A stretch of DNA of 64,000 nt from Candidatus Heimdallarchaeota archaeon (GCA_018238155.1 JABCTZ010000046.1:186001-250000); one strand, 5' to 3'; positions 16,018 through 26,174 are shown, counted from the first letter of the stretch. Made by a program: numbers and translations. The notes: generated by a model not told the origin, from the sequence alone.

Positions 16018-19000
16018 TTACTCTTCTTCACTCGAGATAGAGGGTTTTATGTCATCAGCTTTTAAATGTCTTTGACAAACCGGACAAGAGCCTTTCACTT
16101 TTATCCACTCAAATAAATGCTCATTATGAGCAACATTTTCACAGTGGGGACATTTTGCAGTATCTACACCAAAACTAATTGGTAATTTACAAACTGAACA
16201 TTTTACCGTTTCTATACCGCAATTGGGGCATAAATCCTCTCCAAAAGCTTTTTCGACTCCACATGAAAAACATCGAATAAGTCTTCTGTCTAATCGTTCT
16301 TTTATGACCTCTTGAGCTGCAGGTATTACCATTTCTTTTGGTTGTACACCCAAACCAATGAGGTGAGTTATTTCTTTGATTATTCTATTCTTGTAGAAAT
16401 CTGGTGCGTATTGATAGGCATATTGTAGATGTGTTAATGAATTTTGTAGATCTTCTGAATCTTTGTAAGCTAGACCAAGATCTTCTGCTACAAAATAGAG
16501 CGGTATGGTCATTTCAATTCCCAATATTCGTCTACTTTGTTCACTTAAACCATTTAATATTTGAAATTCGTTTAGAAGTGCAGCAGCTTTCTTTTCTTTG
16601 TTTTTCATTTTACGTGCATCAACAATTCTATTTAGGGGGTCTAATATCCAATCTACAATATCTAACCATTGCTCATTCTTTAACACTACAAGTGATTCTT
16701 TTGCCTTTTGCCAAAATGTCAATGTATCGAAGAATTTTCCTTCCCAAGCTAGATTTTGCCCTTGGAGTAGTAAATCTCGAGCACGGTATCCATGGAATAA
16801 TTCTAATTTTTCAGGTTGATATTCTTCACTTATTTTAATACCCATTTCCCAATTTCCTGTTGCAGAGTACTCTTTTATTAAATTATCAATTGCCTTTGAT
16901 TTGAACCAAGGTAAATCCATTACTAATGGTTCATCATCAGTAAATTGTTTTCTAATTCTTTCCTTATTCACCTTATATGTAATAACCAAAAAGGCAAAGA
17001 ATAATACAACTACAACCGCTAGCATTATCCAAAGACTGTTCAATAAATCGACGGGTAAAATATGAAAGTTTGTTTTTACTTGCACTGTTGTTGTGAATTG
17101 ATAGGTTCCCACATTTGTAATCAGGGTTATTGTTATTAGTTCAGAATAAGTTTCTTCACTATAATTGTTTGTGAGGTTTATGTTCAAATTATAAGAAGAA
17201 TTGCTTGTTGAATTAATAGTGTAATTATATGTATTTGAACTTCCAGATATATCTGCCTCTATGGTAACATTAACATCAATCTCGATTTCTAATTGATTGG
17301 TAATATCTAATTGAATTGTTTGAGTAGTATTTTCCTCCTTTCTTAAAACAATTGGATCAGGTGGAAAAGTAGTTACAAATTCAGGTAAAGCAGTTATAGT
17401 CATCGTAAATGAATGCTCATCAATAACAATATCATCCATTAGAACTTGTATAACAATGTCATCATTCGTTACGTCTTCATCAAAACCAGTTAAATTTAGA
17501 ATTATCTGATTTGGTACTTCAGTTATTGTTTGATTTATTTCAGGATGGTTTTCTAGAAATGTTTTTACTGTAAAATCATCTCTTAATCGAACATTTCCAA
17601 GCAAATCATATATTTCAATTTGAACTTTATTTGCTTCATTCTTTATGAGAAAATGTGAATTTGCTGAGACTCTCATTGGAACATATTGGGACAAGTAAAA
17701 TTCAATATAATGATCTCCTTCACTGTCGTATCCTAACCAAGAGCCAATGTTGGCATAATCCAGGTTCAAGGATGCACAGGATTTTATCCTATAGGTACTT
17801 GATTGTCCTGAAGCAATTTCTTGTGAATCATTACTTGATATTACAGAATAATGGCTTCGAGTTAAACCCAGTAAGTCATATGTAGTCAAAATAATCTCAT
17901 CACTATCATCCAAGTCAATATCAGAAATTAGCCCATCAAATGACCATCCTGGAGATAAATCGAGAGACTTTATTGTGGGAGACCCAAATGTACCAGATTG
18001 ATAACTTACTGTTACACATGAAGGATAACTAAATGCACCAATATAATGAACACCAAATAATACAATACCGGGATTTTCACTTTCGGCAATATGATATAAT
18101 TTCATATTATAAGTCCTAAATGTTTCTGAACCAAAATTCATTTGAAAAGTAGACTCAAATACATATTCCCTGGTATCATTCTTAATTATTGAAATTCCTA
18201 TTACAAATGATTCTATGGATGTTGAATTTACTCCAGAGATTATAAAATTTAAAGTATCATATTCTTCGATATAATCCATTTTAAATTCTTCTAAATCATT
18301 TGCATCCCATTCCAATATCTGAGATAATTCATATTCATTACTCGTCTGATTATACTCATATTCTGCTAAAAGATAATAATCAGTGTTGGTTGTATTTTCC
18401 CCTATGACATAGATTTCGAAGAAATCATCACTATTCACATCAAAAACAATAAATTGATCAAGAGATCCAAATATTGATGCGTTAATAGCGATTGTAGCAT
18501 TTAAAGAGAAATATCCAGCATTGATTTCTAAAATATCTATCTCAAATCTATTTGATGTTGTTATTTCTTTCAAAGCAAAGACTGTTGGATTCTGGCGTGT
18601 ACTATCAAAGCTGGTATTGATTGATTGGCAATTCAAGTACTCTGTTTCAGCTAAAGAAGTATTGAGATATATATCAGATACAAAGGGTTCCGGATTCGCA
18701 ATAATTGTATCATCGAATTCTATTAACTGAAGCAATCCATGTTTGTGGTTCGTCTGGTTTTCAATTGATCCTACTGTAACATACCCTCCATCAAAACTAT
18801 TGCTAAAATCAATTGATTTAATCTCATTCATTAGATGAGAATCATTAAAACTTAAATCAGAAGTTTTTTGTAATAAATAATCTAGCTCTGTATCTTGATA
18901 TATTTCATAACTATAACTTTCAATTAGATTAGGATCTCTCAAAGAGAACTCTTGTCTCAAATTGTTAGTAACAGCGAATGCTATTGCTAACGAACTCAAT

Positions 19001-19044
19001 ATCAAAGACGAAATTACTAAATAACTTATGAGAATCTTTTTCAC
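16018..19044 (-). CDS. Single-pass membrane protein with large ectodomain and cytosolic helical repeat, zinc ribbon and RING-like finger
   Basis: About 1010 residues; positions here count from the in-frame GTG 19056. GTG 19044 is preferred as start because GGTGA lies four bases upstream. A signal/anchor opens the protein, then about 640 residues of beta-rich, N-glycosylation-prone ectodomain, one membrane helix around 672-697 and a helical TPR- or solenoid-like region to about 920. A CxxC-x10-CxxC zinc ribbon lies at 929-946. The last domain has eight ligands in RING order (C953, C956, C969, C972, H977, H980, C991, C994) and a typical H-x2-HLFEWIKVKGSCPVC end. RING fingers recruit ubiquitin-conjugating enzymes, so this may be a transmembrane E3-like protein. 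The VWA gene lies 39 bases upstream. Confidence 0.75.
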   Translation of the reverse strand: MKKILISYLVISSLILSSLAIAFAVTNNLRQEFSLRDPNLIESYSYEIYQDTELDYLLQKTSDLSFNDSHLMNEIKSIDFSNSFDGGYVTVGSIENQTNHKHGLLQLIEFDDTIIANPEPFVSDIYLNTSLAETEYLNCQSINTSFDSTRQNPTVFALKEITTSNRFEIDILEINAGYFSLNATIAINASIFGSLDQFIVFDVNSDDFFEIYVIGENTTNTDYYLLAEYEYNQTSNEYELSQILEWDANDLEEFKMDYIEEYDTLNFIISGVNSTSIESFVIGISIIKNDTREYVFESTFQMNFGSETFRTYNMKLYHIAESENPGIVLFGVHYIGAFSYPSCVTVSYQSGTFGSPTIKSLDLSPGWSFDGLISDIDLDDSDEIILTTYDLLGLTRSHYSVISSNDSQEIASGQSSTYRIKSCASLNLDYANIGSWLGYDSEGDHYIEFYLSQYVPMRVSANSHFLIKNEANKVQIEIYDLLGNVRLRDDFTVKTFLENHPEINQTITEVPNQIILNLTGFDEDVTNDDIVIQVLMDDIVIDEHSFTMTITALPEFVTTFPPDPIVLRKEENTTQTIQLDITNQLEIEIDVNVTIEADISGSSNTYNYTINSTSNSSYNLNINLTNNYSEETYSELITITLITNVGTYQFTTTVQVKTNFHILPVDLLNSLWIMLAVVVVLFFAFLVITYKVNKERIRKQFTDDEPLVMDLPWFKSKAIDNLIKEYSATGNWEMGIKISEEYQPEKLELFHGYRARDLLLQGQNLAWEGKFFDTLTFWQKAKESLVVLKNEQWLDIVDWILDPLNRIVDARKMKNKEKKAAALLNEFQILNGLSEQSRRILGIEMTIPLYFVAEDLGLAYKDSEDLQNSLTHLQYAYQYAPDFYKNRIIKEITHLIGLGVQPKEMVIPAAQEVIKERLDRRLIRCFSCGVEKAFGEDLCPNCGIETVKCSVCKLPISFGVDTAKCPHCENVAHNEHLFEWIKVKGSCPVCQRHLKADDIKPSISSEEE

Positions 19045-19095
19045 TAAATCACCCACTATAACTTTTATTATAATTCAATAATTCCAAAAAGGAAG

Positions 19096-21276
19096 CTAAT
19101 TAACTCCCTTTTTAGATTTTTTCCGTTTTCTTATAGAAACAAAAACGCCAATTATCATCAAAGATGTCAACAGTATGCCAAATGGAATTGGTGATAGTTG
19201 AGAGGCATAAGATCTATAATACGGATCGCCAACAGTTACTTCTTCAGGACCGTAGTATAGGGAAAATGCTCCAGAACGAACAATTTGTTCAACCCAAAAG
19301 AAATATTCACCATCGGTCAGTACAATATTCTCATATGTGCTAATTGTATCAATTAGAGTCCAATCGCTATCGAAAATAGTTACAGAAGCAACGAGTTCAG
19401 TATCGTAAGGCACAAGTGTAAAGAAACCACTTCCATCAGAAATTGCTATTTGTGCTTTGAATAATATTGTTCTTCTTAACTCTGAAATTATTGGTTTATT
19501 ATTTTCAAAGTATCCAAAAGTCAATATTTCATCTACTGAAGTCCATTTTACTTTGATAGATGAGCTGCTAGTATTCCCTTGAAGTGAAACCAAAAAGTTG
19601 TTGATATATGAAGTCTTGTTAATTCTAATGATTCTTTCTGTTGAAGTAGAGTATATTGTTGATACATCGAAATCACTAGCATCTAATTCAATACTTAGAC
19701 TTTGATCAGATTCAATCCAAAGATACCCAATGTCTGAATCTCTATTATAGCTTAAATAGGAATAAGTGTTATTGAAACTAAAGCTCAATCTCTTGGTTGA
19801 ATTATCCTTTATAAAAAGAAATTCAGTTATTGAATCCATAGATATAGGATAAACTGCAATAGTGATATTGAATATAATGGTCACACCAACATTGCTAAGA
19901 CCATCCATAGCCTCAATATAAAATGAAACTTTGTCTCCTTCTACAAGATTATCAAGAGTAGTATAATATGTATTATCTATTACATCTGTGAGTATCATAA
20001 AATGCCAAGTTGGACTATATGGTCCTGTAAGCGAATCGTAAGTATAGTACATATTTACTTGAGCTATTTCAGATATATCCATAACTGTAGCATATATTTC
20101 TAATTCATAATCATTGTTTACAATATTGTTTGCTATTGTTGAAACTGTTATGGATGGCGGTGCAAGATCTATAATGATCTCTTTCGTCAATTCAGAAAAA
20201 TGATACTCATCCCCTGTTCCAGTGTTTTCAGTCCAAGAGATATTGACATTAAGATCGACAAAATACTCTCTAACCAATTCCAATGTCCAGCCCTCTATCA
20301 ATTCAGGCAAGTCAATAGGATCAGTTCCAGATTGAATATCTTCCAAGTACACACATTCACCTTCAGTGTGATCAGCAATCCATTGAAATTGGTTTTCAAC
20401 TATGCCACTTATACCTGTGATTACAGAATTGATTATCACATCCTTCTCCTTTAGAGAAGTTATAACATTCACCAATTGAGTTCCGTTATAATAATCAGCT
20501 GTTGAACCTAACCCAACGATATTCCCAGGATCACAATCTTCATCTCCAACAATAATTGCTAATTTTGGAACATCTTCACGCCAAGACCAACTATTAATTA
20601 CGGAAAAAGCATCACCCCAAGGTTCAACACCACCAGTGGCTGTCAATTCATCAATCAGATTTAATACTTCATTGTGATTGGTTGTTAATTGAACGTAATT
20701 ATTCACACTTGAGGCAGGATATTCACTATATTTATCCCAACCATAAACTATCATACCAATTCGTAATGAATTTATATTATCTGATAAGCTGTTTACAACT
20801 TCAGTAAATTTAGCTTTTATTGAACTGATTTCATCACTCATGGATCCACTTGCATCAAAAACCAAAACTACGTCTGCAGCATTTTCATCGTCAATTTGAG
20901 TCAAATTGAGAATTACTTCTACATTTATCGTAGAATTTTGGGTTGGAGAAATCAAAGCTACTTCTTGATAACTAGAGTATGTTGAAGAAAATTCTGAAAA
21001 TTCTCCATCAAGAGTAAAATTAACTTTTACATTGCTTACGGGGTTTGTACCTGTATTATCCAAATAAATCTCAGCTAATGCTCCATTGTGTCTGCCAATT
21101 GATGTTTGATTTAATGTAAAATCGATCTCCAAATCTTCAAAACTATCGGGGGTCAGATCAATAGTTTGAGGGGAATCTGGTTTTATTGCATCACCCATAG
21201 ACAGACTCACTATCAAGCTCATAATAACTAGAAATAAGGTTATTTTTTGTGTTGGCAAGAGTTTTTTCATCGTCAC
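19096..21276 (-). CDS. Membrane-anchored von Willebrand factor A-domain surface protein
   Basis: 726 residues. Signal peptide, then an immunoglobulin-like region to about 130, then a VWA domain with an intact metal site: DASGS at 141-145, the Thr in TATGG and the Asp in VGDEDCD. Several beta-sandwich regions follow, then a membrane helix and a KRKKSKKG tail. VWA domains bind protein ligands through a divalent metal, so an adhesion or receptor role outside the cell is expected. Start GTG 21276 or ATG 21270, after GGAAGG. It lies first in a two-gene transcript with the RING-finger membrane protein, which suggests a shared signalling or quality-control role. Confidence 0.85.
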   Translation of the reverse strand: MTMKKLLPTQKITLFLVIMSLIVSLSMGDAIKPDSPQTIDLTPDSFEDLEIDFTLNQTSIGRHNGALAEIYLDNTGTNPVSNVKVNFTLDGEFSEFSSTYSSYQEVALISPTQNSTINVEVILNLTQIDDENAADVVLVFDASGSMSDEISSIKAKFTEVVNSLSDNINSLRIGMIVYGWDKYSEYPASSVNNYVQLTTNHNEVLNLIDELTATGGVEPWGDAFSVINSWSWREDVPKLAIIVGDEDCDPGNIVGLGSTADYYNGTQLVNVITSLKEKDVIINSVITGISGIVENQFQWIADHTEGECVYLEDIQSGTDPIDLPELIEGWTLELVREYFVDLNVNISWTENTGTGDEYHFSELTKEIIIDLAPPSITVSTIANNIVNNDYELEIYATVMDISEIAQVNMYYTYDSLTGPYSPTWHFMILTDVIDNTYYTTLDNLVEGDKVSFYIEAMDGLSNVGVTIIFNITIAVYPISMDSITEFLFIKDNSTKRLSFSFNNTYSYLSYNRDSDIGYLWIESDQSLSIELDASDFDVSTIYSTSTERIIRINKTSYINNFLVSLQGNTSSSSIKVKWTSVDEILTFGYFENNKPIISELRRTILFKAQIAISDGSGFFTLVPYDTELVASVTIFDSDWTLIDTISTYENIVLTDGEYFFWVEQIVRSGAFSLYYGPEEVTVGDPYYRSYASQLSPIPFGILLTSLMIIGVFVSIRKRKKSKKGVN

Positions 21277-21379
21277 TCGTTCCTTCCACTTTGAGATATG
21301 CTTTGATAATGAGCTACCTCCTTACATTCCTGTTTAACTTAATCATATTTCCTACTTGTGAACTAAATAGTTTTTTCTA

Positions 21380-21405
21380 ACTGTTCACAAATTGTGACTG
21401 TTCAG
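21380..21405. promoter_or_regulatory. Operator-like repeats upstream of the VWA/RING operon
   Basis: ACTGTTCA occurs twice in direct orientation (21380-21387 and 21397-21404), the second extending to ACTGTTCAG. Between them is TCACAA-A-TTGTGA, an inverted repeat. A TATA-like sequence for the minus strand (TTTTAAATA) lies near 21450, so the sites would fall just downstream of the start of transcription. The same ACTGTTCAG half-site recurs at 35969 and 36275. Confidence 0.45.
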
Positions 21406-21530
21406 TCGCCATTTTACTATTCAATCATTAGTTCTTTGAATCAATTTTATATTTAAAAGTTTGTAATCCAAAGATAAGAGGTATGTAAACCAAAGGAGTA
21501 TATATTAAGCCCTTTTTTTTCGACTTTTTA

Positions 21531-22634
21531 TCAAAAGGTAGGCATCATTTTGATTTCAATACCATTTATTGTAAAATATCTCTTCATTAGATTAGCGGTC
21601 ATACAAGAATGAATTGGAATAATAAAGAGAATATCACCAACTTCTATTTGTTTTTGAAATTCTTTTGACGCATGAACAAGTCCATGTTCTTGACTAATTG
21701 ATTTAACGTAGGCGTTTGCATTTATTTTTCCCCAACCGCTTTTCGTTGGTAAAGTAACCGCACCATAGGTTTTTTGGTTTTCATTTATTAGTAAATGTTC
21801 TTTTGATAAATGAATACCTCCTCCATAGACAATTATCTCTTCACGTTGAGGATGTAGAGCTACTATTGGACATGCCAATGCTACAGCAATTTGATCTTCT
21901 GAACAAGAGCCCAGTTCTAGTTGAGACAGGTCATAAAAAACAAAATTGCCAGGACGAATTTCATCAATACCTATAAAATCATTGATAATGCTACAACTTG
22001 GTGTGTCACCAATTGAGAGTTTTACAATGGAAAATCCTTGCAGTAACAATCTTTCTTGAATATTTTTTAATTTTAGAATGGTATCTTCATAAATTTCTTC
22101 TATCTCTTCTTTTGATTTAGTTGAGTATGTATTTCCAGAATGAACTAATAACCCCTCAAAAAGTAAATTCTTAGTAGATTTTACTGTACGAATTAGTTTG
22201 GAAAGTGTTCCTTCATCATTCCAATCAATACCTGTTCGATGATATCCTGCATCTGTTTTGATCCAGAGATTAATTTGTGATGTAATATTTTCTTTGAGAA
22301 ATTCGATTACATCCAACGATTCAACTAGTAGGTTCAAAGTAATTTTTTTAGCTAATTTATTTACTCGAGCAATTTGAAGAATGTTAAACGGAAAAGCAAT
22401 AGTAATATCTTTCCAACCATTTTCTTCGAAATACTCAGCCATATCTATTGAAGAAACAGCAATTTTTTCTACTCCAAATTCTCTAAACCATTCACCCACG
22501 ATTGCAGATTGATGTGTTTTGAAATGGGGACGAAAAGCAACTTTGCTCTTGTTTGCTTTTTCAACCATTTTCCGGATATTTTTCTTTACTCTTACTTCAT
22601 TAATTACTAGGGTTGGTTTCTCAACAAATAACAT
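21531..22634 (-). CDS. PLP-dependent D-serine dehydratase / D-threonine aldolase-like enzyme
   Basis: 367 residues, usual length for the DSD1/D-threonine aldolase group of the alanine-racemase fold. The PLP lysine lies in the N-terminal RPHFKTHQ motif. The C-terminal IPIHSC supplies the His-x-Cys metal ligands typical of this group. GYHRTGI and the YGGGIHLSKE block also match. The enzyme should act on a D-amino acid, by dehydration of D-serine or aldol cleavage of D-threonine; the two are not separable from sequence here. It appears to be transcribed alone. Confidence 0.85.
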   Translation of the reverse strand: MLFVEKPTLVINEVRVKKNIRKMVEKANKSKVAFRPHFKTHQSAIVGEWFREFGVEKIAVSSIDMAEYFEENGWKDITIAFPFNILQIARVNKLAKKITLNLLVESLDVIEFLKENITSQINLWIKTDAGYHRTGIDWNDEGTLSKLIRTVKSTKNLLFEGLLVHSGNTYSTKSKEEIEEIYEDTILKLKNIQERLLLQGFSIVKLSIGDTPSCSIINDFIGIDEIRPGNFVFYDLSQLELGSCSEDQIAVALACPIVALHPQREEIIVYGGGIHLSKEHLLINENQKTYGAVTLPTKSGWGKINANAYVKSISQEHGLVHASKEFQKQIEVGDILFIIPIHSCMTANLMKRYFTINGIEIKMMPTF

Positions 22635-22714
22635 AATTACTGCACCTACAAATAATTGTCCTTAACGTTATTTTAACATTATTTATTAAAATATGAAATA
22701 AAAAAAAGAGGTTA

Positions 22715-22740
22715 AAGAAGAAATGAAATTATTTCTTCTT
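22715..22740 (-). terminator. Hairpin overlapping the end of the hydrophobic surface-protein gene
   Basis: AAGAAGAAAT (22715-22724) and ATTTCTTCTT (22731-22740) form a perfect 10-bp stem with a 6-base loop. The poly-Lys tail of the minus-strand gene is encoded in its right arm. Confidence 0.5.
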
Positions 22741-24336
22741 CTTTTTATTGATAACCATAGTGACAATACTTACTGCTACAAGTGAAACGATCACTGAAAC
22801 GATTGATAGAGGTGAAGGAGCAGTTACTGTTACGGTGGTAGTAATATTTACTTCTTCTGGCTGTGTTATATTGAGAGCGTAAGTTAATACTGCATCTGGA
22901 TACCAAGCTTTTGTTGCAGTAACAGTTAGTGCTTGTTTTGTTTCTGCTGTTCCAACTACTACTTCATAAACACCATTTGCTAAGAAGGTAGCAGGATAGA
23001 CATACCCATTGTAATTAACGATAACAGTTGCATCATCTACAGGCAAGCCTGCAGCATCAAAGACGAAGTATTGTAGTGTACAAGTTGGAGACCCCATTTC
23101 TTCACTCTCTACATCAATGAATAGTTGCGGTGAAGCATACGGGAGATAAACATGGATGTTTTCTTTTATCAGCACTGGAACGTAGTAAATTATAGGAATG
23201 AAAACTGGAATAATTATTGGTATGAAGACAAATCGAATTGGTTGATTGATAATATTAACAACGATATCAATTATGAATATCAATTGTATAAACCAGAATT
23301 CAAAGTGGAAAATGAACGTTAATTCCCAAATAATTATCGAGACAAAGAGAAATATTATCTCAATATATTCATAGACAATTACTATTTGTGATTCATATAT
23401 TTTAATTTCGAAAGTATAATAGATGATTACTATTAATAGCTCAACGATTGAGATGTAGAGAATTATTGTTAAATCCCAAATTAGAATCACTAATCGTTCG
23501 ATTAAGAAACCAAAGAACCAAGTTATTGAAATATAATCAAAAATCAGTACAAGCATAAAGCTATTGATACAAATTGACACTCCAGCATAACCAATTGTTA
23601 CACTATTACCATCAAAATCAATAGCAATAATTAGATCAGCATATATTGGTACAGGTAGTGGACCGAGTGGGAATGGTCCGTCAAATATTGGAACCAGATA
23701 ATCTATGTGCAAATAGCCTGCTCCGCCATTGAAATTCACGATGATTATACCAGCTGGTGTAATTATATCCCAAGTAGTTTCATTTAAACGACTAATCACC
23801 AATCCAGTTGGTCCAACACCGTCATTTATGATTAGATATCCACCTATCATTTCAACTGTATTCGTTAAGTCTGCAACCAAAAAGTCACCAGAAGTAGAAT
23901 TGAAGCTTATTTCTATTGGCTCACTACCAAAGATAGTTGTATTCCACTCATCGTTATTTGGACCTGAGCTGCTCAATTCAAAAGCCATATCTGGCAAAAC
24001 AACTGTTAGATGTTGTCCATCAACACTTGTTTCGAAATCAACATCAAATACCATTTCATCTGCTTGAGGTGACAAGCTAGGATCTAGTTCTGTACATAAA
24101 ACACCGACATTTGTAGCATTGTGTTCTAGTTGTAATTCATAAGTACCATTTAATAAGATAGTAGTCAATTCAGGTGTTTGTTCAATGACTTCAATGGTAT
24201 TCCCATCGTAATCATAGGTAGCATTTGGTGACACAGAATCATCAAATGTTGGTGGTAAAGCTGCATTTCCAGAGAAAGCTGGTAAAAATGCAATAAGCGA
24301 AATAATAAGAATAGTATATATTATTCGTTTCGTCAA
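22729..24336 (-). CDS. Secreted protein with a very hydrophobic central region and C-terminal anchor
   Basis: 535 residues from TTG 24336, after GAGGAG. Signal peptide, then a beta-rich acidic domain to about 235. Residues about 240-395 are dominated by Ile, Val, Phe, Tyr and Trp, with single charged or polar residues every few positions (IYESQIVIVYEYIEIIF type). That is unlike ordinary membrane helices and may be a beta structure or several short strands. A carboxypeptidase-regulatory/immunoglobulin-like domain (around 420-490), a membrane helix and KKKKK finish the protein. No family recognised; an envelope role is inferred. Confidence 0.75.
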   Translation of the reverse strand: MTKRIIYTILIISLIAFLPAFSGNAALPPTFDDSVSPNATYDYDGNTIEVIEQTPELTTILLNGTYELQLEHNATNVGVLCTELDPSLSPQADEMVFDVDFETSVDGQHLTVVLPDMAFELSSSGPNNDEWNTTIFGSEPIEISFNSTSGDFLVADLTNTVEMIGGYLIINDGVGPTGLVISRLNETTWDIITPAGIIIVNFNGGAGYLHIDYLVPIFDGPFPLGPLPVPIYADLIIAIDFDGNSVTIGYAGVSICINSFMLVLIFDYISITWFFGFLIERLVILIWDLTIILYISIVELLIVIIYYTFEIKIYESQIVIVYEYIEIIFLFVSIIIWELTFIFHFEFWFIQLIFIIDIVVNIINQPIRFVFIPIIIPVFIPIIYYVPVLIKENIHVYLPYASPQLFIDVESEEMGSPTCTLQYFVFDAAGLPVDDATVIVNYNGYVYPATFLANGVYEVVVGTAETKQALTVTATKAWYPDAVLTYALNITQPEEVNITTTVTVTAPSPLSIVSVIVSLVAVSIVTMVINKKKKK

Positions 24337-24544
24337 TTTTTTTTTCTCCTCAATATTTCATCAATTTAAATTTAGAGTTCAATTATCAATCGTTATAAAT
24401 AATGTACTTATCTTTTATTACTTTTACTTTATAGCACTCTCAAAATTTCATTAATGCATTGATAATTTAGTATAAATATACCTTTATTCTATAAAATAAG
24501 AAAATAAAAAGATCTTGAAGAATAAACCTCTCAGAGGTCGTAAA

Positions 24545-25693
24545 ATGAAGTTTCTAATCTTAGGATCTGGTTATATGGGCAGAGCTGTCGCATATGATCT
24601 TGCACAAAGTAAAGATGTTGAAGAAATTCGCTTAGCGGATATTGACTTGTCTCAAGTTACAAAAGTTGCAGAATGGGTAAACAGTCCTTTGATAAAAGCC
24701 ATTGTAATGGATGTATCAGATAAAAATCAAGTATTAACAGCAATGGAAGGTATTGATTCAGTTATTGGTTGCATCTCCTACAAGTTCAATTATGATTTGT
24801 CAAAGCTTGCAATTAATTCTGGCGCAAATTATTGTGATCTCGGTGGAAATAATACCATAGTAAACAAACAATTCACACTTGATGATGAAGCAAAAGGAGC
24901 AGGTGTTACGATTATTCCTGATTGTAGTTTAGCGCCTGGAGTAGCTAGTGTTTTTGTTGCAGCAGGAACAGAAAAATTCGATTCTCTTGAAGAGATCCAC
25001 ATTCGAGTTGGTGGATTACCTCAGAATCCGAAACCGCCTTTGAATTATTCGTTGATATTTAATGTACAAGGATTAACAAATGAATATATTGAAATCGCAG
25101 AAGTGATTAGAGATGGGAAAATAACTCAAGTAGAGTCATTAACTGAAATTGAAGAAATAATTTTTCCGGAACCGTTTGGAAAATTAGAAGCATTTCAAAC
25201 ATCTGGAGGTACTTCTACCCTTCCCAAGACTTTCTTAGGGAAAATTAAGACACTTGATTATAAAACAATCCGGTATAAAGGTCATTGTGAGAAGATTAAA
25301 ACTATCCTAGATTTAGGCTTCAAAAGTGAAGAACCTGTTAAAATAAACGGTGGAACAACTACCCCCCGGGAATTTCTTGAGATGATACTTCTTAAGAGTC
25401 TAACGCATGAAGATACTAAAGATGTAACACTCTTACGTGTAGAAGTAATCGGTTTTGTTAACAAACTTAAAAAGAAATTTACTTTGCAGGTAATCGATTA
25501 TTTTGATGAAAAAAACAAAATTTCATCAATGATGAGAATGACTGCTTATCCAGCATCCATAATTGCTCAGATGATGGCAAATGGTATCATCAAAAAGAAA
25601 GGAGTAATAACGCAAGAATTCAACGTTCCATCGCAAATGATGATTGAAGAACTTCGGAAACGTAATATTCTAATAACTGAAGAACTGGAATAA
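24545..25693 (+). CDS. Saccharopine dehydrogenase-family oxidoreductase
   Basis: 382 residues from ATG 24545, six bases after AGAGGT; the in-frame TTG at 24515 is rejected. The N-terminus is a Rossmann fold (LILGSGYMGRAVAYDLA) and a ADIDLSQ strand end fits NAD(P) binding. YCDLGGN and IPDCSLAPG are characteristic of saccharopine dehydrogenase and lysine-6-dehydrogenase-like enzymes. It should oxidise or reduce an amino-acid-derived substrate; lysine metabolism is plausible but not shown. No lysine pathway genes are adjacent. A hairpin follows, facing the converging phosphatase operon. Confidence 0.88.
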   Translation: MKFLILGSGYMGRAVAYDLAQSKDVEEIRLADIDLSQVTKVAEWVNSPLIKAIVMDVSDKNQVLTAMEGIDSVIGCISYKFNYDLSKLAINSGANYCDLGGNNTIVNKQFTLDDEAKGAGVTIIPDCSLAPGVASVFVAAGTEKFDSLEEIHIRVGGLPQNPKPPLNYSLIFNVQGLTNEYIEIAEVIRDGKITQVESLTEIEEIIFPEPFGKLEAFQTSGGTSTLPKTFLGKIKTLDYKTIRYKGHCEKIKTILDLGFKSEEPVKINGGTTTPREFLEMILLKSLTHEDTKDVTLLRVEVIGFVNKLKKKFTLQVIDYFDEKNKISSMMRMTAYPASIIAQMMANGIIKKKGVITQEFNVPSQMMIEELRKRNILITEELE

Positions 25694-25698
25694 GATGC

Positions 25699-25718
25699 TA
25701 AGGAGAAGATTCTCCTTA
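25699..25718. terminator. Hairpin between converging dehydrogenase and phosphatase genes
   Basis: TAAGGAGAA (25699-25707) and TTCTCCTTA (25710-25718) are exact inverted repeats, followed on the plus strand by AGCTAATTTTTT. Confidence 0.6.
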
Positions 25719-26174
25719 AGCTAATTTTTTCTCTTTATAATCAATTACTAATGCCCTTTGTTCTGATGTTTCTAACGCACATGGTCGTACTTCTTTCAAG
25801 TTTTTAATAGCTTCCTCACCATCCTTAGGATTATAGAACAATTTTTCTGCAAGTGCCAACATCACTCCGGTTCTCCCACAACCAGCATGACAATGAACAA
25901 GAACTGGCTTTTTCTCCTCTTTAGCTTTTGAAAAAACCTCTAAGAATTGTTCTATTTGCTCTGTTTTTGGAACACCAAAATCAGTAATATATAACTCTAT
26001 ATGCTCAAAATCAGCCTTCAGAGTTGAATGTTCGGCTAATTTGTTTATCTCTTCTTCCAGAGAAATAATTACCTTTATTCCTTGTTTTTTAATATAATCC
26101 AAATTTTCTTGTGTTTTAGGTAATTCAGATCCATAAAGTTCATTTTCTTTGAAACAATAGAAGTCAAATGTCAT
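25716..26174 (-). CDS. Dual-specificity / tyrosine-type protein phosphatase
   Basis: 152 residues from ATG 26174, preferred because AAGGATG lies upstream and it clears the preceding gene; an in-frame start at 26225 would overlap that gene by 25 bases. The P-loop signature HCHAGCGRTG carries the catalytic Cys and Arg, and the Asp in TDFGVP is placed as the general acid. Small, single-domain, cytosolic. It should remove phosphate from Tyr or Ser/Thr residues or from another phosphorylated substrate. It is last in a three-gene operon behind hflX and a membrane protein. Confidence 0.9.
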   Translation of the reverse strand: MTFDFYCFKENELYGSELPKTQENLDYIKKQGIKVIISLEEEINKLAEHSTLKADFEHIELYITDFGVPKTEQIEQFLEVFSKAKEEKKPVLVHCHAGCGRTGVMLALAEKLFYNPKDGEEAIKNLKEVRPCALETSEQRALVIDYKEKKLA

